DNA of 64,000 nucleotides from Verticillium longisporum (GCA_019188255.1 JAETXT010000004.1:310001-374000), one strand, 5' to 3'. Shown: positions 37,915 to 49,460, counted from the first letter of the stretch. Notes: generated by a model from the sequence alone, not told the origin. A program made the numbers and translations.

Positions 37915-38767
37915 GGCGAACGCAGAAGAGGCACGCACGATGTCGAAGGTCGAGGACCAGCTATGTGGGAGGCACGAAGGCACGGATGCATCGAGTCGTG
38001 CGCTTCGGTCACAGCTGATGGAGGTCGTGGTCGGTATTCGAGGAGTGGAATCGTGGGGGGTGTCAAGCAAGCAAGGTCGGGGTAGGGGTGGGTGGCCTGA
38101 CTTGGCGGGACAAGTGGGTGTTTGGCGAAGGCGGCAGAGCGGATCGAGGGTCGCGATGCCTTGTGGTGGGACAAGCCATGGCGGGGGGGCTGATGCCTTT
38201 CCTCTGGCCGACTCGACTGCCGACCTTCCAGGCCGAGAGGCACACCCTGCACCCAGCCTGAAGAACGTTTATCCGGGAGGGGCAGGGCTATCAGGATACC
38301 TCGGGACGCAGCAAAACTGATGCGCCAACAGAGGTACCGAGGCTGGCCCCCCCCCTGAAGGCCCTGTAATTTGTTCACTGTAGCATGCTGCGGCCAGCGA
38401 CCCTAGCACTGAAACTTCCCCAGAATCATTCCCCGCTCTCCACCACAATCGCCTCCCCGCAATGCGGTATCGGCCATCCAGGGAATTCCAGCTTCTCCTC
38501 ACCAGATGGACGAGTCGCAACCGCTGCATTGCCAATTCCTTGCCGACGTCACACTACCTTGACCGCAGCACATGCCATCTTCATCCTGTCCCAAACATCA
38601 ACCACGTGCGACATGATCCCTCGAACATGATCATTGCATGGTACGAAAGGTCACGAGAGCAGCCAGCTACCCGTATGCTTCGCGTCACCTAGTTGTCCCC
38701 AATCCGGGCAGCGTGTGGTGAAAGAGGACGACGGCCGCCCGAGGCACGCCAATCCGCCCCGAGAAGC
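37915..38767. promoter_or_regulatory. Divergent promoter of repressor and activator genes
   Basis: About 850 bases separate the two start codons (700 if the repressor begins at 38070). The region must drive both regulators and contains one good match to the activator-binding consensus, listed at 38259. No other gene is visible. Confidence 0.7.
38259..38274. promoter_or_regulatory. Candidate QUTA/QA-1F binding site
   Basis: TGAAGAACGTTTATCC matches 13 of 16 positions of the published qa activator consensus GGRTAARYRYTTATCC, with a perfect right half. It lies between the divergent regulatory genes, so it could mediate autoregulation. Confidence 0.5.
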
Positions 38768-41059
38768 ATGCCTTCCAAGCGAAAGACCAATGATGTTGAA
38801 ACCAACCCGACGTCAACCTCTGGCCCGGTGAAGAGGCAGAGAGTATCACGCGCCTGCGACCAGTGCAGAAGGTGAGCCTAGACCAGCTGCCAGGCCAGTG
38901 GCTGGCTCCTCAGTTCGGGGTAGATCGCCATACATGGGGAGCTCGGCATGATGCGCCTGGATCCTTGATCGAACAAACTCAGGCTGACACACAGCAGCGC
39001 GCGAGAAAAGTGCGACGGCATCCAACCGCAGTGCTTCGCCTGCGTCTCGCTCAACCGGGAGTGCACCTACAACGTCGCACCCAAGAAGCGAGGCGTCCAG
39101 ACTGGCCTTATCCGCACCCTCGAGTCGGCTCTCGTCTGGGTCTTCGAGCAGTTCCCCGGCACCGAGGCTGCCTTGAATGACTTGCTGACGCAGGAGTCCG
39201 GTCCAGAATCCCTCCTCATTGGCAAGGAGAGCGAGGCCGGTAACCGTCTTCATCGACGATGGAGAAAGTCCAAAACGTGCAAGGAGATCGACCGACTCTT
39301 GTCCGGCAGAGATGGCTCGAGCCCTAAGATAGAAGGATCCGAGGAGGATGAGTCCAGCACAGAAGCAGATCAGCTGGGTCAGTCTTCTGGAAAGGGACGC
39401 AATGTGCCATCTACAAATGATACTACGGCGAACCCGGCAAATCGAAGCTATAACCTGCCCAACAATTGTTCTCGACTCCTCGATATCTATCTGGCCTATA
39501 CCCATTCCTGGTTGCCTATTGTCGACAGGAGCCGCCTGCTCAATCTCGTGGCTGCGCGACACTCGGACGAGATTCGAGATGCAGAGCTATGGAGCGCTCT
39601 CGCAGTTGCTGCGTATCAAGACCCGAGCCATACGACAGATCCGTCGGCCATATACTCCACAGCACGAAGCTTGCTTCCATTAATAGGCGATTCGCAAGCA
39701 GGCTTGCTCAAGCGACCTGCATCAAGCATGACGAGCCAACGACACGGCAAAGAGGCAGCTGTCGATGGCGGAGACCAGGCAGCTGAGGAGCTTGCGGTTT
39801 TACAATATGCAAACGCGTTCCTTCTTCTCTCCTTGGTCGATCTCGGCCAGGACAAGCCATCCAATGCGTCTCTCTACATTGGTCTCGCAGTGAGGACCGC
39901 CATGGGACTTCGAGACTTGGCTGCATTTGCGACTCCGCAAAGCAACCACTTGCAAAGCAGAACAGTTAGGGCTTGTTTCTTACTGGATACGATAGTATCC
40001 GTGCGTATGGGCCATACATCACATCTGACACCGGCTTCACTTGATGGCCTGACCCCAATATCTGAAGAGGGGCCAGAGGAGTGGGATTCGTGGGCCCCTG
40101 AGCCAGGTTTTGGCTCCCAGGTCAGCATCGGCTCCGGTGATTCTTTGCAGTCTGTTCAGTCCCTGAGCTCTTTCAACCAGCTTTGCCGGTTCGCTCGTAT
40201 CCTGGGAAAGGGATTCGCAGGATCACATACCCCTCGCTCGGCAGAACTGGCTGCAGCATTGGATCCACGCTTCTCTTTCTGCAATTCTATTCTGGGAGGA
40301 TCGACCCCTTTTCTCCCCACAGCCTTTCTTCTACAAACCACCTTCTTAGGTGCCACCTTGGCGTTAAATCCAGAAGCTCGCGTCTCTTTGGTATGGACGC
40401 TTCTGGAGGCGGTAGAAAACGCATGGCAACATCTCGGACCTGGGACATCGCCTTTACTCATCACCTTTATGGGTATGGCAAATCGGCGGACGAAAGGTCT
40501 GGGAGGAGAAGATAAGGAGAGATGGGACTCTCTTATGACCAGACTGAAGGCCACGTGGCAGCGGGCGACCGAACCCTCGCAGGTAACTTCTGTAGCGCCA
40601 CCAGCACCAAACCTTATGGTGTACCAGAGTCACTCGCCAGCGCATCGGCACAGTCTGCCCGTGGCTACACTGGCGCAACAAAGCCAGGAAGCTCAACCTC
40701 CGCAGCAGCAATATCACGCCTTGCTTACACCTTCGGAACATTATCCGACATCTACAACGAGTTTCTTGGGTGGAGGAACGGCAGCAAGTCCGTCTACTTC
40801 GCGCTCGATCCCATTCACGCCCGGCAGCAACCAGATACCGGGGTACTCTGCTGGCATGATGAGCCCGATGCTTCAGATGCCCCATTACATGCTTCTACCA
40901 GGGCACGAGTCGATGATTGACCACGATGCCATCCTGGATGAGCTAGCTGCAATAGACTGTACAGATAGTATGGACGCAGACCCCCAATTCATGGCGAATT
41001 TGGGGTTCGCGCCGGGGTCGGATTTCACAGATATGCGTGGAGAATTTGGAGCGTTATGA
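38768..41059 (+). CDS. qutA: Quinate pathway Zn2Cys6 transcriptional activator (QutA / QA-1F)
   Basis: Two exons, 38768..38871 and 38998..41059, with a 126-base intron (GTGAGC...GCTGACACACAGCAG), give about 721 residues. The intron splits the binuclear zinc cluster. Joined, it reads ACDQCRSAREKC then DGIQPQCFACVSLNREC, with all six cysteines in the expected C-x2-C-x6-C-x6-C-x2-C-x6-C spacing. Using the second of two tandem CAG acceptors preserves this spacing. The segment APKKRGVQTGLIRTLE that follows is characteristic of the quinate activator family. The middle holds the fungal transcription-factor domain (LLDIYLAYTHSWLPIVDRSR). A glutamine- and proline-rich part near residue 550 and an acidic end (DAILDELAAIDCTDSMDAD) may be activation regions. 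It should switch on the cluster when quinate is present and is held in check by the neighbouring repressor. Confidence 0.93.
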
Positions 41060-41654
41060 ATCTCAAGCGGAATTTCAATTTTACCTGATCTCATGGCCCG
41101 AAGTTTGTTACGGCATATGTAAGCCGATACGGCAGTTGTTTCTATGTTCTTCGTTTCCTACTGTGTGTACCCGGAATTAGGGACTTTCTGTTCCCATGGA
41201 TCTGGACATATGCCAGGGTATAAGCAGCCAGGACTCACCTGTGGTTGAAGACATATCCATGAGGTCCATCAATCGCCTCGGTCATGTGACTCCAGGGCCA
41301 GGGAGCCGTCTAGAGACACTCGAGCCTAGGGGAGGACAATTCATTCAGCGTGCAAAGGACAACACAAAGACGGGAGGCGAGGCGGCTGAAAGTTCTGACG
41401 GCTCCATCCCTCTTGATCGAGTCATTTTAGTGGCTACGCTATCGCCTGAAACGGGAAACCCGTCGTGCATTGTCGAGTCAAGCCACGCTGGATGAACATT
41501 CATCCACACCAACAAGGATGCTGCTGGGCGACGTCACATGGAACTGCCGGGATCCAGAACAACCTGGCGCCCCCGGCGCAGAGACCAATCTTGGATGGCT
41601 GGGCGGATGCTGATCGAGGTGGGTGAGCCCTGGGCAACTTCAATCCGATCCCGC

Positions 41655-41670
41655 TGGTAAGGGTTCATCC
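41655..41670. promoter_or_regulatory. Candidate QUTA/QA-1F binding site
   Basis: TGGTAAGGGTTCATCC matches 13 of 16 consensus positions, about 360 bases before the permease ATG. Confidence 0.4.
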
Positions 41671-41769
41671 TGCACGCCCAGGAGAACTTCATCGCACACT
41701 GGCGGCATCACGGCCTCTCACAGGACGTCTCACATTCTACCCCGGATTCCCGCCCACTTGGCTGAGCTG

Positions 41770-41785
41770 GGGTAAACGGCTCTCC
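41770..41785. promoter_or_regulatory. Candidate QUTA/QA-1F binding site
   Basis: GGGTAAACGGCTCTCC matches 13 of 16 consensus positions with a perfect left half, about 240 bases before the permease ATG. Confidence 0.45.
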
Positions 41786-42027
41786 GCGAAGTCAAACAGG
41801 GTTGAGCCACGCGTGTACTACACAGCTTCGCTGCACCCTCCACACAGACGGCCAACTCATATCCTGGACTATAATACCTGCAAAACCTCGAACTTTGGCA
41901 AATTTTTCCCCTTCCTCACCCTCCTTCATCAACCCAACACACTCTCCCCCTCTCTTGTGCCCTTCCCACCCACTCGGGTATCTTCTCTTCTCTGCCACAC
42001 GAACCGAAGGGTACACCCTGAGTCACC

Positions 42028-43767
42028 ATGGGTATCCTCACTCTCAAGGAAGACAGGCCGACGCCCAAAGCCGTCTACAACTGGCGCGTCTACATGTGCG
42101 CCTCGGTCGCGTCGTTCGCCGCGTGCATGATCGGCTACGATTCTGCCTTCGTCGGCGGCACCATCGCCCTGAAGTCTTTCCAGGAAGAGTTCAACTTTGC
42201 CCAGTACAGCGACAGTGCTCTTGCTCTGACGCGCGCCAACATTGTCTCCGTCTACCAGGCCGGTGCCTTCTTCGGCTCCCTCAGCGCCTATGTCTCGTCC
42301 TACTTCCTCGGCCGCCGCAAGTCTCTCCTCCTCTTCGCCCTCATCTTCACCGTCGGCGCCGGCATGATGTGCGGCGCCAACGGTGACCGCGGTCTCGGCC
42401 TCATCATCGGCGGCAGAGTTCTCGCCGGTTTCGGCGTTGGTGGATGCTCCAACATGACACCCATTTACATTTCTGAACTTTCTCCACCAGCCATCCGTGG
42501 CCGGCTGGTCGGCATTTACGAGCTCGGATGGCAGATGGGTGGTCTCGTCGGCTTCTGGATCAACTATGGCGTCGACTCTACCATGACCCCCGGCCACTCT
42601 CAGTGGCTGACGCCTATCGCTGTCCAGCTGATCCCCGCCGGCATGCTGCTTGTTGGTGCCGTCTTCATCCCCGAGTCGCCTCGTTGGTTGTTCTCGAAGG
42701 GAAAGAATGAGCAGGGCCTCAAGGTTCTTTGCTGGATTCGGTACGTTTTAACTTGATATTCTAGGTCATATATCAGATCGCTGACCCAGAGTCCAGCAAC
42801 CTTGAGCCTACCGACATTTACATTCAGGAGGAGATGTCCTACATCAACGAGGACGTCGAGAGGTACCGCCGCGAGGTCGGTGCCGGTTTCTGGAAGCCCT
42901 TTGGCGCGCTCAAGCAGAAGAAGATCCAGTGGCGTTTCTTCCTTGGTGGCATGGTAAGTCCAATCATGGTTCGTTTCCGTTTCTCGCAGCGCTGACCATG
43001 GACTTCAGCTGTTCCTCTGGCAAAACGGCTCGGGTATCAACGCTGTCAACTACTACTCGCCCACCGTCTTCCGCTCTCTCGGCATCCGCGGCACCAACAC
43101 TGGTCTGCTCACTACCGGTATCTTCGGTGTTGTCAAGACGGTGCTTACTTTCGTCTGGATTCTGTGGATGACCGACCCCATTGGCCGCCGCAACCTCCTC
43201 ATGATCGGTGCCATTGGCGGTTCCATCTGCATGTGGATCATTGGCGGCTACATCAAGATCGCCGAGCCGCAGAACGCCGACGAGAACGCGGCCCTGACGC
43301 CCGGCGGCATCGCCGCCATCTTCTTCTTCTACCTCTGGACCGCCTTCTACACGCCCTCGTGGAACGGCACGCCCTGGGTCCTCAACTCGGAGATCTACGA
43401 CAACAACACCCGTTCCCTCGGCCAGGCCTGGGCCGCCGCCAACAACTGGCTGTGGAACTTCATCATTTCGCGCTTCACCCCGCAAATGTTCAACTCGTGG
43501 GGCTACGGCGTGTACTTCTTCTTCGCCTCGCTCATGATCCTCTCCGTGCTCTTCGTCTTCTTCCTCATCCCCGAGACCAAGTCTATCCCGCTTGAGGTCA
43601 TGGACAGGCTGTTCGTCACGAAGCCCGTGTGGCGCGCCAACCAGATCATCATGGCCGAGCTGGCCTCTGATGAGGGCGGCCTCCGTGCCAACGCTGAGGG
43701 AAACGTCATGGAGAAGGGCTCGCAGGAGGGCGAGGTTGACCAGTACGAGAGGAAGCAGGACCTGTAG
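42028..43767 (+). CDS. qutD: Quinate permease (QutD / QA-Y)
   Basis: Three exons, 42028..42740, 42797..42953 and 43009..43767, with introns of 56 and 55 bases (GTACGT and GTAAGT donors, GCTGACC branch sites), give about 542 residues. The start MGILTLKEDRPTPKAVYNWR is typical of fungal quinate permeases. Sugar-porter marks are AACMIGYDSAFVGGT in helix 1, FLGRRKSLL, GRVLAGFGVGGCSN, PESPRWLFSKGKN after helix 6, WQNGSGINAVNYYSPT in helix 7, DPIGRRNLL and PETKSIPLEVMDRLF at the end. It imports quinate across the plasma membrane with protons and provides the inducer and substrate for the neighbouring enzymes. The gene follows the activator in the same direction. Confidence 0.95.
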
Positions 43768-44572
43768 AGGAGAATTGGTCGGCTGTTGGAGTTGTATTAC
43801 TACTAAGATGGGAACCGTCCTTTGCGGCGCGATTCTGTGCTGCTAGATGTGGGAGATGTCTAATGAAGCATTTTGCGAGCTTCATCAGGAAACTGAATGA
43901 ATGATGTTTTGTCAGTGCTGAGAAGTGAATGCTTTGGCTTGTTCGAGGCGGTCAGAGGAAGGAAAGTCCTAGTGAAAAGTCCTGGATCTTTATCTGGCAC
44001 TGCTAGTGGGTTCCTCTAGATGGGATGCTCGTGTTGGACTTTGCGCGATCAACGACCTCATCAAGTTCGATAGTAGATATTTCACGATTTTGACTGAAGA
44101 CGAAGTATTGCTGTAGAACTCTTGGGGTTTTGGCTTCCGTCTTCGACGTGGCCTGGTCTGGTGTGTTCCGTCCACACTTTCATCCACAGAATACGGTGGC
44201 CCTTGCGTGTTGCCATTCATGCAACCAGGAGGCCTCTGTAAACAGTCCCAGACCCCAGCAGAAAAGAGATGAATGCCACTTGATCCATTTGGAACCAGGC
44301 GCAAATTGCGCAATGTCCCTGGGTATTCAATGATCCGTCTTAGGAACGAGAAGAGCAACCTATCATGCTCCCTTGACATGAGCCAAGCAGTTCCCACGCG
44401 TCTGCCAAGATGGTTTGTCGACTGATCGGAAACTAATTGCTGTGTCCAAACTGCATGCTATACCTTCACTCTCAGCATCGCTTGCACATCTTTCTTGATG
44501 ATCTACTGTTTATTGCCTATCAAAACATGCACATAATACATCGCTATGACCAAACCCAATGATTTTCCCAGT
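43768..44572. other. Intergenic stretch between convergent genes
   Basis: About 800 bases between the 3' ends of permease and dehydrogenase genes. I see no gene; it should contain both transcript ends. Confidence 0.65.
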
Positions 44573-45547
44573 TTACAACTTTGACGCCTGCGCCAGTCTT
44601 GACGCGATAGCCTCCTGCACCTTCTTGACCGGCAGCTGGTCGAGCTCCCGGCCAGTCCAGTACCGGTCCTGCTCGAGGCCCTGCCAGATCATGGCCTCGG
44701 TGCCGAGGATGACCTGCCACCCGGCGTCCTCCGCTAGCGCGCCCAGCTCGGTGAAGGGGGTAGGGTTGTAGCACATCTCGAGCATGGCGCCCTTTGTCTC
44801 CTTGCCGAGGAACGCCTCGATGACGGCCCGCGCCGCCTTCTCCTCGGCAGTCTGGGGCGTAAAGTTGGGCACGCAGGCGACGATGGCGCCGACGCTCTCG
44901 AGCGCGGCGACCTCGGCCGCGTCCTTGACGTGGCGGAGGCCCTGGCCGTAGCCGCGGGCGGTGCACTCTTGGATGACGGCCTGGACCTCGGCGTCGTCGC
45001 GGTTGACGAGGTAGATGTCGGTGACCTTCATCCACTTGCGCAGAGCATAGACGGCGGACCGGGCGGCGCCGCCGCCGCCGACGACGACGGCGGGACGGTG
45101 GTGGAAGACGGCGTCGGGGTCTGCGACGTTCTGGTAGAACGACTCGCGCACGCCGACGACGTCGGTGTTTGTGCCGCAGTAGATGCGAGAGCCGTCGGGG
45201 CGGTGGCGGATGAAGAGCGTGTTGCAGGCGCCGACGTCGCGGCACTCTTCGGTCAGCTCGTCCAGGTGCGGGATGATGGCCACCTTGTTGGGCATGGTGA
45301 CGGAGGCGCCGTAAAAGTTGGCGTCTTTGATGAGCTCGAGGAACATGGGGATGTCGGCCGAGTCGAGCCGTGTCTGCTCCCAGTTCAAGCCAATCTCGTT
45401 GTAGATTGTGCCGTGAAGGAAGGGAGAAAGGGAGTGCGTGATCTTTTGACCGAAGAGGTAGCCATGGCGCTCAACGGCCTCACGCCTCTCAGCCTTGATG
45501 GTGTTGGTGAGCTGTGCGCTCGGGGTTATTGTAAGTGTTGTGGACAT
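44573..45547 (-). CDS. qutB: Quinate/shikimate 5-dehydrogenase (QutB / QA-3)
   Basis: A single exon of 324 residues, close to the known fungal quinate dehydrogenases. The N-terminal substrate domain shows [20 protein letters not shown] with the serine pair that binds the carboxylate, and [15 protein letters not shown] with the catalytic lysine. [13 protein letters not shown] carries the catalytic aspartate. The cofactor domain has [16 protein letters not shown] and VNRDD, the acidic residue after the second strand favouring NAD over NADP. The C-terminal region has [20 protein letters not shown]. It oxidises quinate to 3-dehydroquinate, and shikimate to dehydroshikimate, in the cytosol. The ATG at 45547 was chosen over an upstream in-frame one because family similarity begins there. 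Confidence 0.94.
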   Translation of the reverse strand: MSTTLTITPSAQLTNTIKAERREAVERHGYLFGQKITHSLSPFLHGTIYNEIGLNWEQTRLDSADIPMFLELIKDANFYGASVTMPNKVAIIPHLDELTEECRDVGACNTLFIRHRPDGSRIYCGTNTDVVGVRESFYQNVADPDAVFHHRPAVVVGGGGAARSAVYALRKWMKVTDIYLVNRDDAEVQAVIQECTARGYGQGLRHVKDAAEVAALESVGAIVACVPNFTPQTAEEKAARAVIEAFLGKETKGAMLEMCYNPTPFTELGALAEDAGWQVILGTEAMIWQGLEQDRYWTGRELDQLPVKKVQEAIASRLAQASKL

Positions 45548-46853
45548 TGTGTGAAGAAGGATGTGATGTAGTGTGAGGGGTTGAGGACGAGTGAGGGAGA
45601 AGTTGAGAAGAAGGTGAGGCTCGATTATTTTGTTTCGGAGACTCAATCGAGTGAAGCGATGGAGGGTAATCAACAGTATGAATGAGGGAGACGGTTGATA
45701 TGCATCCAGCTGTTGACAAACTGAGTCGGGAAACGTGCGTTCTTAGATAAGGTTCCCTTGAGTGACGTTTGTACGAAAAGCTCCGGTGGCGAGGGGAGCG
45801 AGTTTCCGAAAGTTGATGGGTCGTATGGGGTTTGATTCAAGATCCAGCCGTGCCGACTCCGCGAAACTGCCGTCGCTGGCTGAATGTTTGATGAGTTCCC
45901 CGGATGTTCTGGGGAAGAAGCGTAGCGTGGGCAGCGATTACGACTGCTACACGCGATCCCGCCGGCAAATCAATGTTCAGACTCTTCATTGACCCAGACA
46001 AGGCCGTCGGAGCAGCCGTGCAAGTCCGTGGCACTGTTCAGCAGGCAAAGTCTCCATTTCGAGTGGGAAAATGCTGTGGAGTTGCCAAGGGCGGATCGAC
46101 ATTAGCGGCATCCGGCCGGCTAAGTCTTTATCCCTTGGACTGGAAGAGCGCTTCGCTTCTCCCCTTGGTTGCTAGAGCCTCCACAACTTCCAGCTCCGGA
46201 GGTTGATCACGCCCACCTCGTGGCTGCTGCGGACTGCGTCACCACGTAACATGATGTAACGGCTAGCCTCGGCGGATCGATCAAATCGATACCAATGCTT
46301 CTCAATCACTCGTGGGCGAAATCTTTCATCCCGCTGACGGGCCACCCAAGGCCTGCGGGTGTCCGTCTGGGAAAGGCTGCCAACCACAAGCGGAAGGTTG
46401 TGTGGTGCCTCGGGGAGGACGTCAAACGAGCGTACATGGTTGGCAGTGTAAGGCGGAGGCCCTGATATCCCTTTTGATAGCTGCACGTCCTGCTTCTATG
46501 GTTCGTTTGTATTTTTGAATCTTTGAATACAAACGTCAGCCTGACCTTCATCATCAAACAATACCCCTGAATCTCCAGTTGTTTGCTCTCTGCAGTGTCA
46601 AATCCTGCCCCGAGCCTCTTTACCTCGTTTGTGTAACAAGGCATATTTTTCTGATTCACCGTTGGTCATTCACCACGACTTGATACCTGAGTGGTCGATA
46701 GGGAGTCTTGTTGTTTCTTGCATGATTCACTGTCCAACCCATCACCTACTTAAGAAGGACCCCAAGTGATACTTCCTGATATACACCATACATCAACCAC
46801 GCTCAACCTACTAGTACTGCCATCATTGCAATTCTTTCATCACGAAACTCATC
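45548..46853. promoter_or_regulatory. Divergent promoter of qutB and qutC
   Basis: A 1.3-kb gap between the divergent dehydrogenase and dehydratase genes. The best activator-site match of the cluster, at 46118, lies close to its middle, well placed to serve both. Short frames within it have no domains. Confidence 0.7.
46118..46133. promoter_or_regulatory. Candidate QUTA/QA-1F binding site (best match)
   Basis: GGCTAAGTCTTTATCC matches 14 of 16 positions of GGRTAARYRYTTATCC, failing only at positions 3 and 9. It is about 570 bases from the qutB start and 720 from the qutC start. Confidence 0.6.
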
Positions 46854-47909
46854 ATGCCGTCACAACTCGCCATCAGCACCATGTCCTTGGGACGCTGCTT
46901 TGCCGGCCACGCTCTCGAACACAAGCTCGACATGGCGGCGAAGTACAACTACCGCGGCATCGAGCTCTGGCACGAGGACCTCATGGACGTGGCCGAACGA
47001 TACACCGGCGGCTCGGCGCTCGTGTCGAACCAGCTCGCGGCAGCCCACGACGTGCGGCGGCTCTGCGAAGCGCGCAACCTCCACATCCTCTGCCTGCAGC
47101 CGTTCCAGCACTTTGAGGGCCTCCTCGACAGCGCGCAGCACGCGCGGCGGCTCGACGAGCTCCGCATCTGGTTCCAGCTGGCGCACGCGCTGCAGACGGA
47201 CCTCATCCAGATCCCGAGCAACGTGCTGCCGCGGGAGCAGGTGTCGGGCGACCTCGCCGACCACATTGCCGACCTCCGCGAGGTGGCGGACATGGGGGCG
47301 GCGGCGACGCCGCCGCTGCGGTTCTCGTTCGAGTCGCTCGGCTGGGGCGCCGTGTGCGACACGTGGGAGGCGAGCTGGGAGGTGGTGCGCGGGGTGGACC
47401 GGGCCAACTTTGGGCTGTGCCTCGACACGTTCAACATTTGCGCGCGCGTGTACGCCGACCCGACGGCGGCGACGGGGCGGGTGGCGCGGGCGGACGAGGC
47501 GGTGCGGGCGTCGATGGAGCGGCTCGTGGCGACGGTGGACGCGGCGCGCGTCTTCTACGTGCAGGTCGTCGACGCCGAGCGGCTGCGGGCGCCGCTGGGG
47601 CCGGGCCACGCCTTTTACGACGCGGCGCAGCCGGCGCGCATGAGCTGGTCGCGCAACTGCCGCCTGTTCTACGGCGAGCAGGCGCGCGGCGGCTACCTCC
47701 CTGTGCGGGCGGTCGCGTCGGCCATCTTCCAGGGTCTCGGGTTCGAGGGGTGGGTGAGCCTCGAGCTGTTCAACCGGCGCATGTCGCAGCCGGACCCCGG
47801 GGTGCCGGAGGAGCTGGCCAAGAGGGGGGCGGCGTCGTTTGCCAAGCTCGTGCGGGACATGAGGATGAGGGTGGAGGAGCCGGTGCTGCCGGTGACGGCG
47901 TCTCTGTAG
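46854..47909 (+). CDS. qutC: 3-dehydroshikimate dehydratase (QutC / QA-4)
   Basis: A single exon of 351 residues, the usual length. It belongs to the xylose-isomerase-like TIM-barrel family. Visible features are the start SQLAISTMSLGRCFAGHALE, YRGIELWHEDL with the strand 2 acidic residue, DLIQIPSNVLP, LRFSFESLGWG with the metal-binding glutamate, FGLCLDTFNICARVYADP with the metal-binding aspartate, VFYVQVVDAERL, and GWVSLELFNRRM with the final metal-binding glutamate. It converts 3-dehydroshikimate to protocatechuate, the last step coded in the cluster before ring cleavage. The coding sequence is markedly GC-rich in its second half. It is transcribed away from qutB. Confidence 0.95.
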   Translation: MPSQLAISTMSLGRCFAGHALEHKLDMAAKYNYRGIELWHEDLMDVAERYTGGSALVSNQLAAAHDVRRLCEARNLHILCLQPFQHFEGLLDSAQHARRLDELRIWFQLAHALQTDLIQIPSNVLPREQVSGDLADHIADLREVADMGAAATPPLRFSFESLGWGAVCDTWEASWEVVRGVDRANFGLCLDTFNICARVYADPTAATGRVARADEAVRASMERLVATVDAARVFYVQVVDAERLRAPLGPGHAFYDAAQPARMSWSRNCRLFYGEQARGGYLPVRAVASAIFQGLGFEGWVSLELFNRRMSQPDPGVPEELAKRGAASFAKLVRDMRMRVEEPVLPVTASL

Positions 47910-48010
47910 GCGGGCGGTTGAATGGTAGCGTTGTTGTTGATGCAAGGGGTGATGATTTCATTGTATGATGTTGGAGGGAAGTTTATGTTGATATTCTATG
48001 AGGCAGAGGC

Positions 48011-48026
48011 CACCTGACGCCAGGTG
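48011..48026. repeat. Imperfect palindrome CACCTG...CAGGTG
   Basis: CACCTGACGCCAGGTG has six-base inverted arms around a four-base centre and lies in the 240-base gap between two convergent genes. A related sequence with the same flanks (AGGCCACCT...AGGTGA) occurs at 54560, at the edge of the AT-rich block. Confidence 0.5.
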
Positions 48027-48149
48027 AGTGCCACTGGGAAGGGAATGTCACCACATTGCAAAGACGACTGAGTACTGCCATGCTGCCATATGATAACATT
48101 ATGAAACTGACACAGTAACACTGTTGCATAAAGAAGATTATTATTGCAT

Positions 48150-48611
48150 TCATGTAAAGCTACACCCCTCCTTCATCTTCATGTGGCGCGCCGCAAACTC
48201 GACAGCCGCCGTGTAGCCATAGGTGCCGAGGCCGCAGATGACAGCAACGGCCTTGTCGCTAAAGTAGCTGTGCCGGCGCCAGGCCTCGCGGGCGTGGACG
48301 TTGGAGATGTGCGTCTCGACAAAGGGAATGTCGACGCCGAGCAGGGCGTCGCGGATGGCGACGCTCGTGTGGGTGTAGGCGCCGGGGTTGATGACGATGG
48401 CGTCGGCGGTGCCGCGGGCGTCGTGGATGCGGTCGACGATGGCGCCCTCGTGGTTGGACTGGAAGGCCTCGAGGTGGACGTTGAGGCGGGCGGCCTGGGC
48501 CTTGGCCTGGTCGACGACGTCGGCGAGGGTTGTCGAGCCGTAGACGCTGGGCTCGCGGGTGCCGAGGAGGTTGAGGTTGGGGCCGTTGATGAGGAGGATG
48601 CGCGAGGCCAT
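48150..48611 (-). CDS. qutE: Type II 3-dehydroquinase (QutE / QA-2)
   Basis: A single exon of 153 residues, the typical size for the type II enzyme. [20 protein letters not shown] contains the substrate-binding asparagine and the catalytic-lid arginine with its tyrosine. The following segments are [53 protein letters not shown] with the catalytic histidine, and the end [15 protein letters not shown]. It dehydrates 3-dehydroquinate to 3-dehydroshikimate in the catabolic route. The start MASRILL is preferred over an ATG 16 codons upstream because all family members begin here. Convergent with qutC, divergent from qutG. Confidence 0.95.
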   Translation of the reverse strand: MASRILLINGPNLNLLGTREPSVYGSTTLADVVDQAKAQAARLNVHLEAFQSNHEGAIVDRIHDARGTADAIVINPGAYTHTSVAIRDALLGVDIPFVETHISNVHAREAWRRHSYFSDKAVAVICGLGTYGYTAAVEFAARHMKMKEGCSFT

Positions 48612-48890
48612 GATGGGGGTGTGCTGGCTGGGTGGAGGGTACGGAGCAAATGGGATCAACTGGGAGGTCTGAGAGGTCTGAGAGGTCTGAGATGGGCGTC
48701 ACATTTTGTTTTCTTCGTTGCCTCTATGCTTACCAGGCGTGAGCTGTCACCAGGCTCGAGTTGCGGCTAGGCATGAGTACGGCCAGGATGAGTACGGCCA
48801 GGATGAGTAGCCAGGCCGACTGATGACCTCGGATGACCAGCCAGGAGATCGCGGCAACGAAGGACGGTTCGGAAGAGTGTCGCTCGAGGT

Positions 48891-48906
48891 GGATAAGTCT
48901 TCTTCC
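48891..48906. promoter_or_regulatory. Candidate QUTA/QA-1F binding site
   Basis: GGATAAGTCTTCTTCC matches 13 of 16 positions with a perfect left half. It lies 280 bases before qutE. Confidence 0.45.
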
Positions 48907-48953
48907 TGGGCCTCGAGGGATAGCATGTACGTGGGTGTGTACATGTACCCCAT

Positions 48954-48969
48954 GGGCGACAGCTTATCC
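48954..48969. promoter_or_regulatory. Weaker candidate QUTA half-site
   Basis: GGGCGACAGCTTATCC matches 12 of 16 positions, essentially a perfect right half only, 47 bases from the previous site. Confidence 0.3.
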
Positions 48970-49385
48970 GCCATGAGATCTGCGCTGCAGCCGCCAGATC
49001 TGCGCTGCAGCCACCAGATCTGTGTAGGGATGTCTGGACGAGCATGTTGCAGACAGGTCTTTGACATTGCCTTTGATGACCGTGTGACCGTGGCCCTGGA
49101 TGCTCAGTCTGTCGGTTGATCATGAGGGTCGAGATGTGCAGGTGGTAGGGTTGGTGCCTTGACCCGAATGCCCTAAGCTTTAGCACTTGGGCTTAGCACT
49201 CATGCCCAGCACCAAGCCCAGCAGCACCGCCCCCGCTCCCAAGCCCTGAAGCAGCACCCAAGCCCTGAAGCCCCCCTGAAGCCCCCCTGAAGCCCTGCGG
49301 CCCCTCAGCGGAACGTCGGCCGCCGATCTCGGCTGGCGGCGGCCTTGCACTCCGATCGCAGCTTCCTGAGCAGCGGCCAGGCAAG

Positions 49386-49460
49386 TACCTGCCTACTACG
49401 TACCTGCCTACCACGTACCTGCCTACTACGTACCTGCCTACTACGTACCTGCCTACTACG
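49386..49460. repeat. 15-base tandem array, five copies
   Basis: Five contiguous copies of TACCTGCCTACTACG (one with a single change), ending 107 bases before the qutG ATG and followed by a decayed sixth unit. Such an array in a promoter may vary in length between strains. Confidence 0.95.

Larger units (their letters stand above)
41060..42027. promoter_or_regulatory. Promoter region of the quinate permease
   Basis: The gap between activator stop and permease start. It contains two sequences close to the activator consensus, at 41655 and 41770, and a pyrimidine-rich leader at 41890-41990 directly before the ATG. No coding frame is supported. Confidence 0.65.

Noticed and set aside
46860..47945. 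A 361-codon minus-strand frame opposite qutC
   Set aside because: Arginine- and histidine-rich shadow of a GC-rich coding exon; qutC itself has all family motifs.
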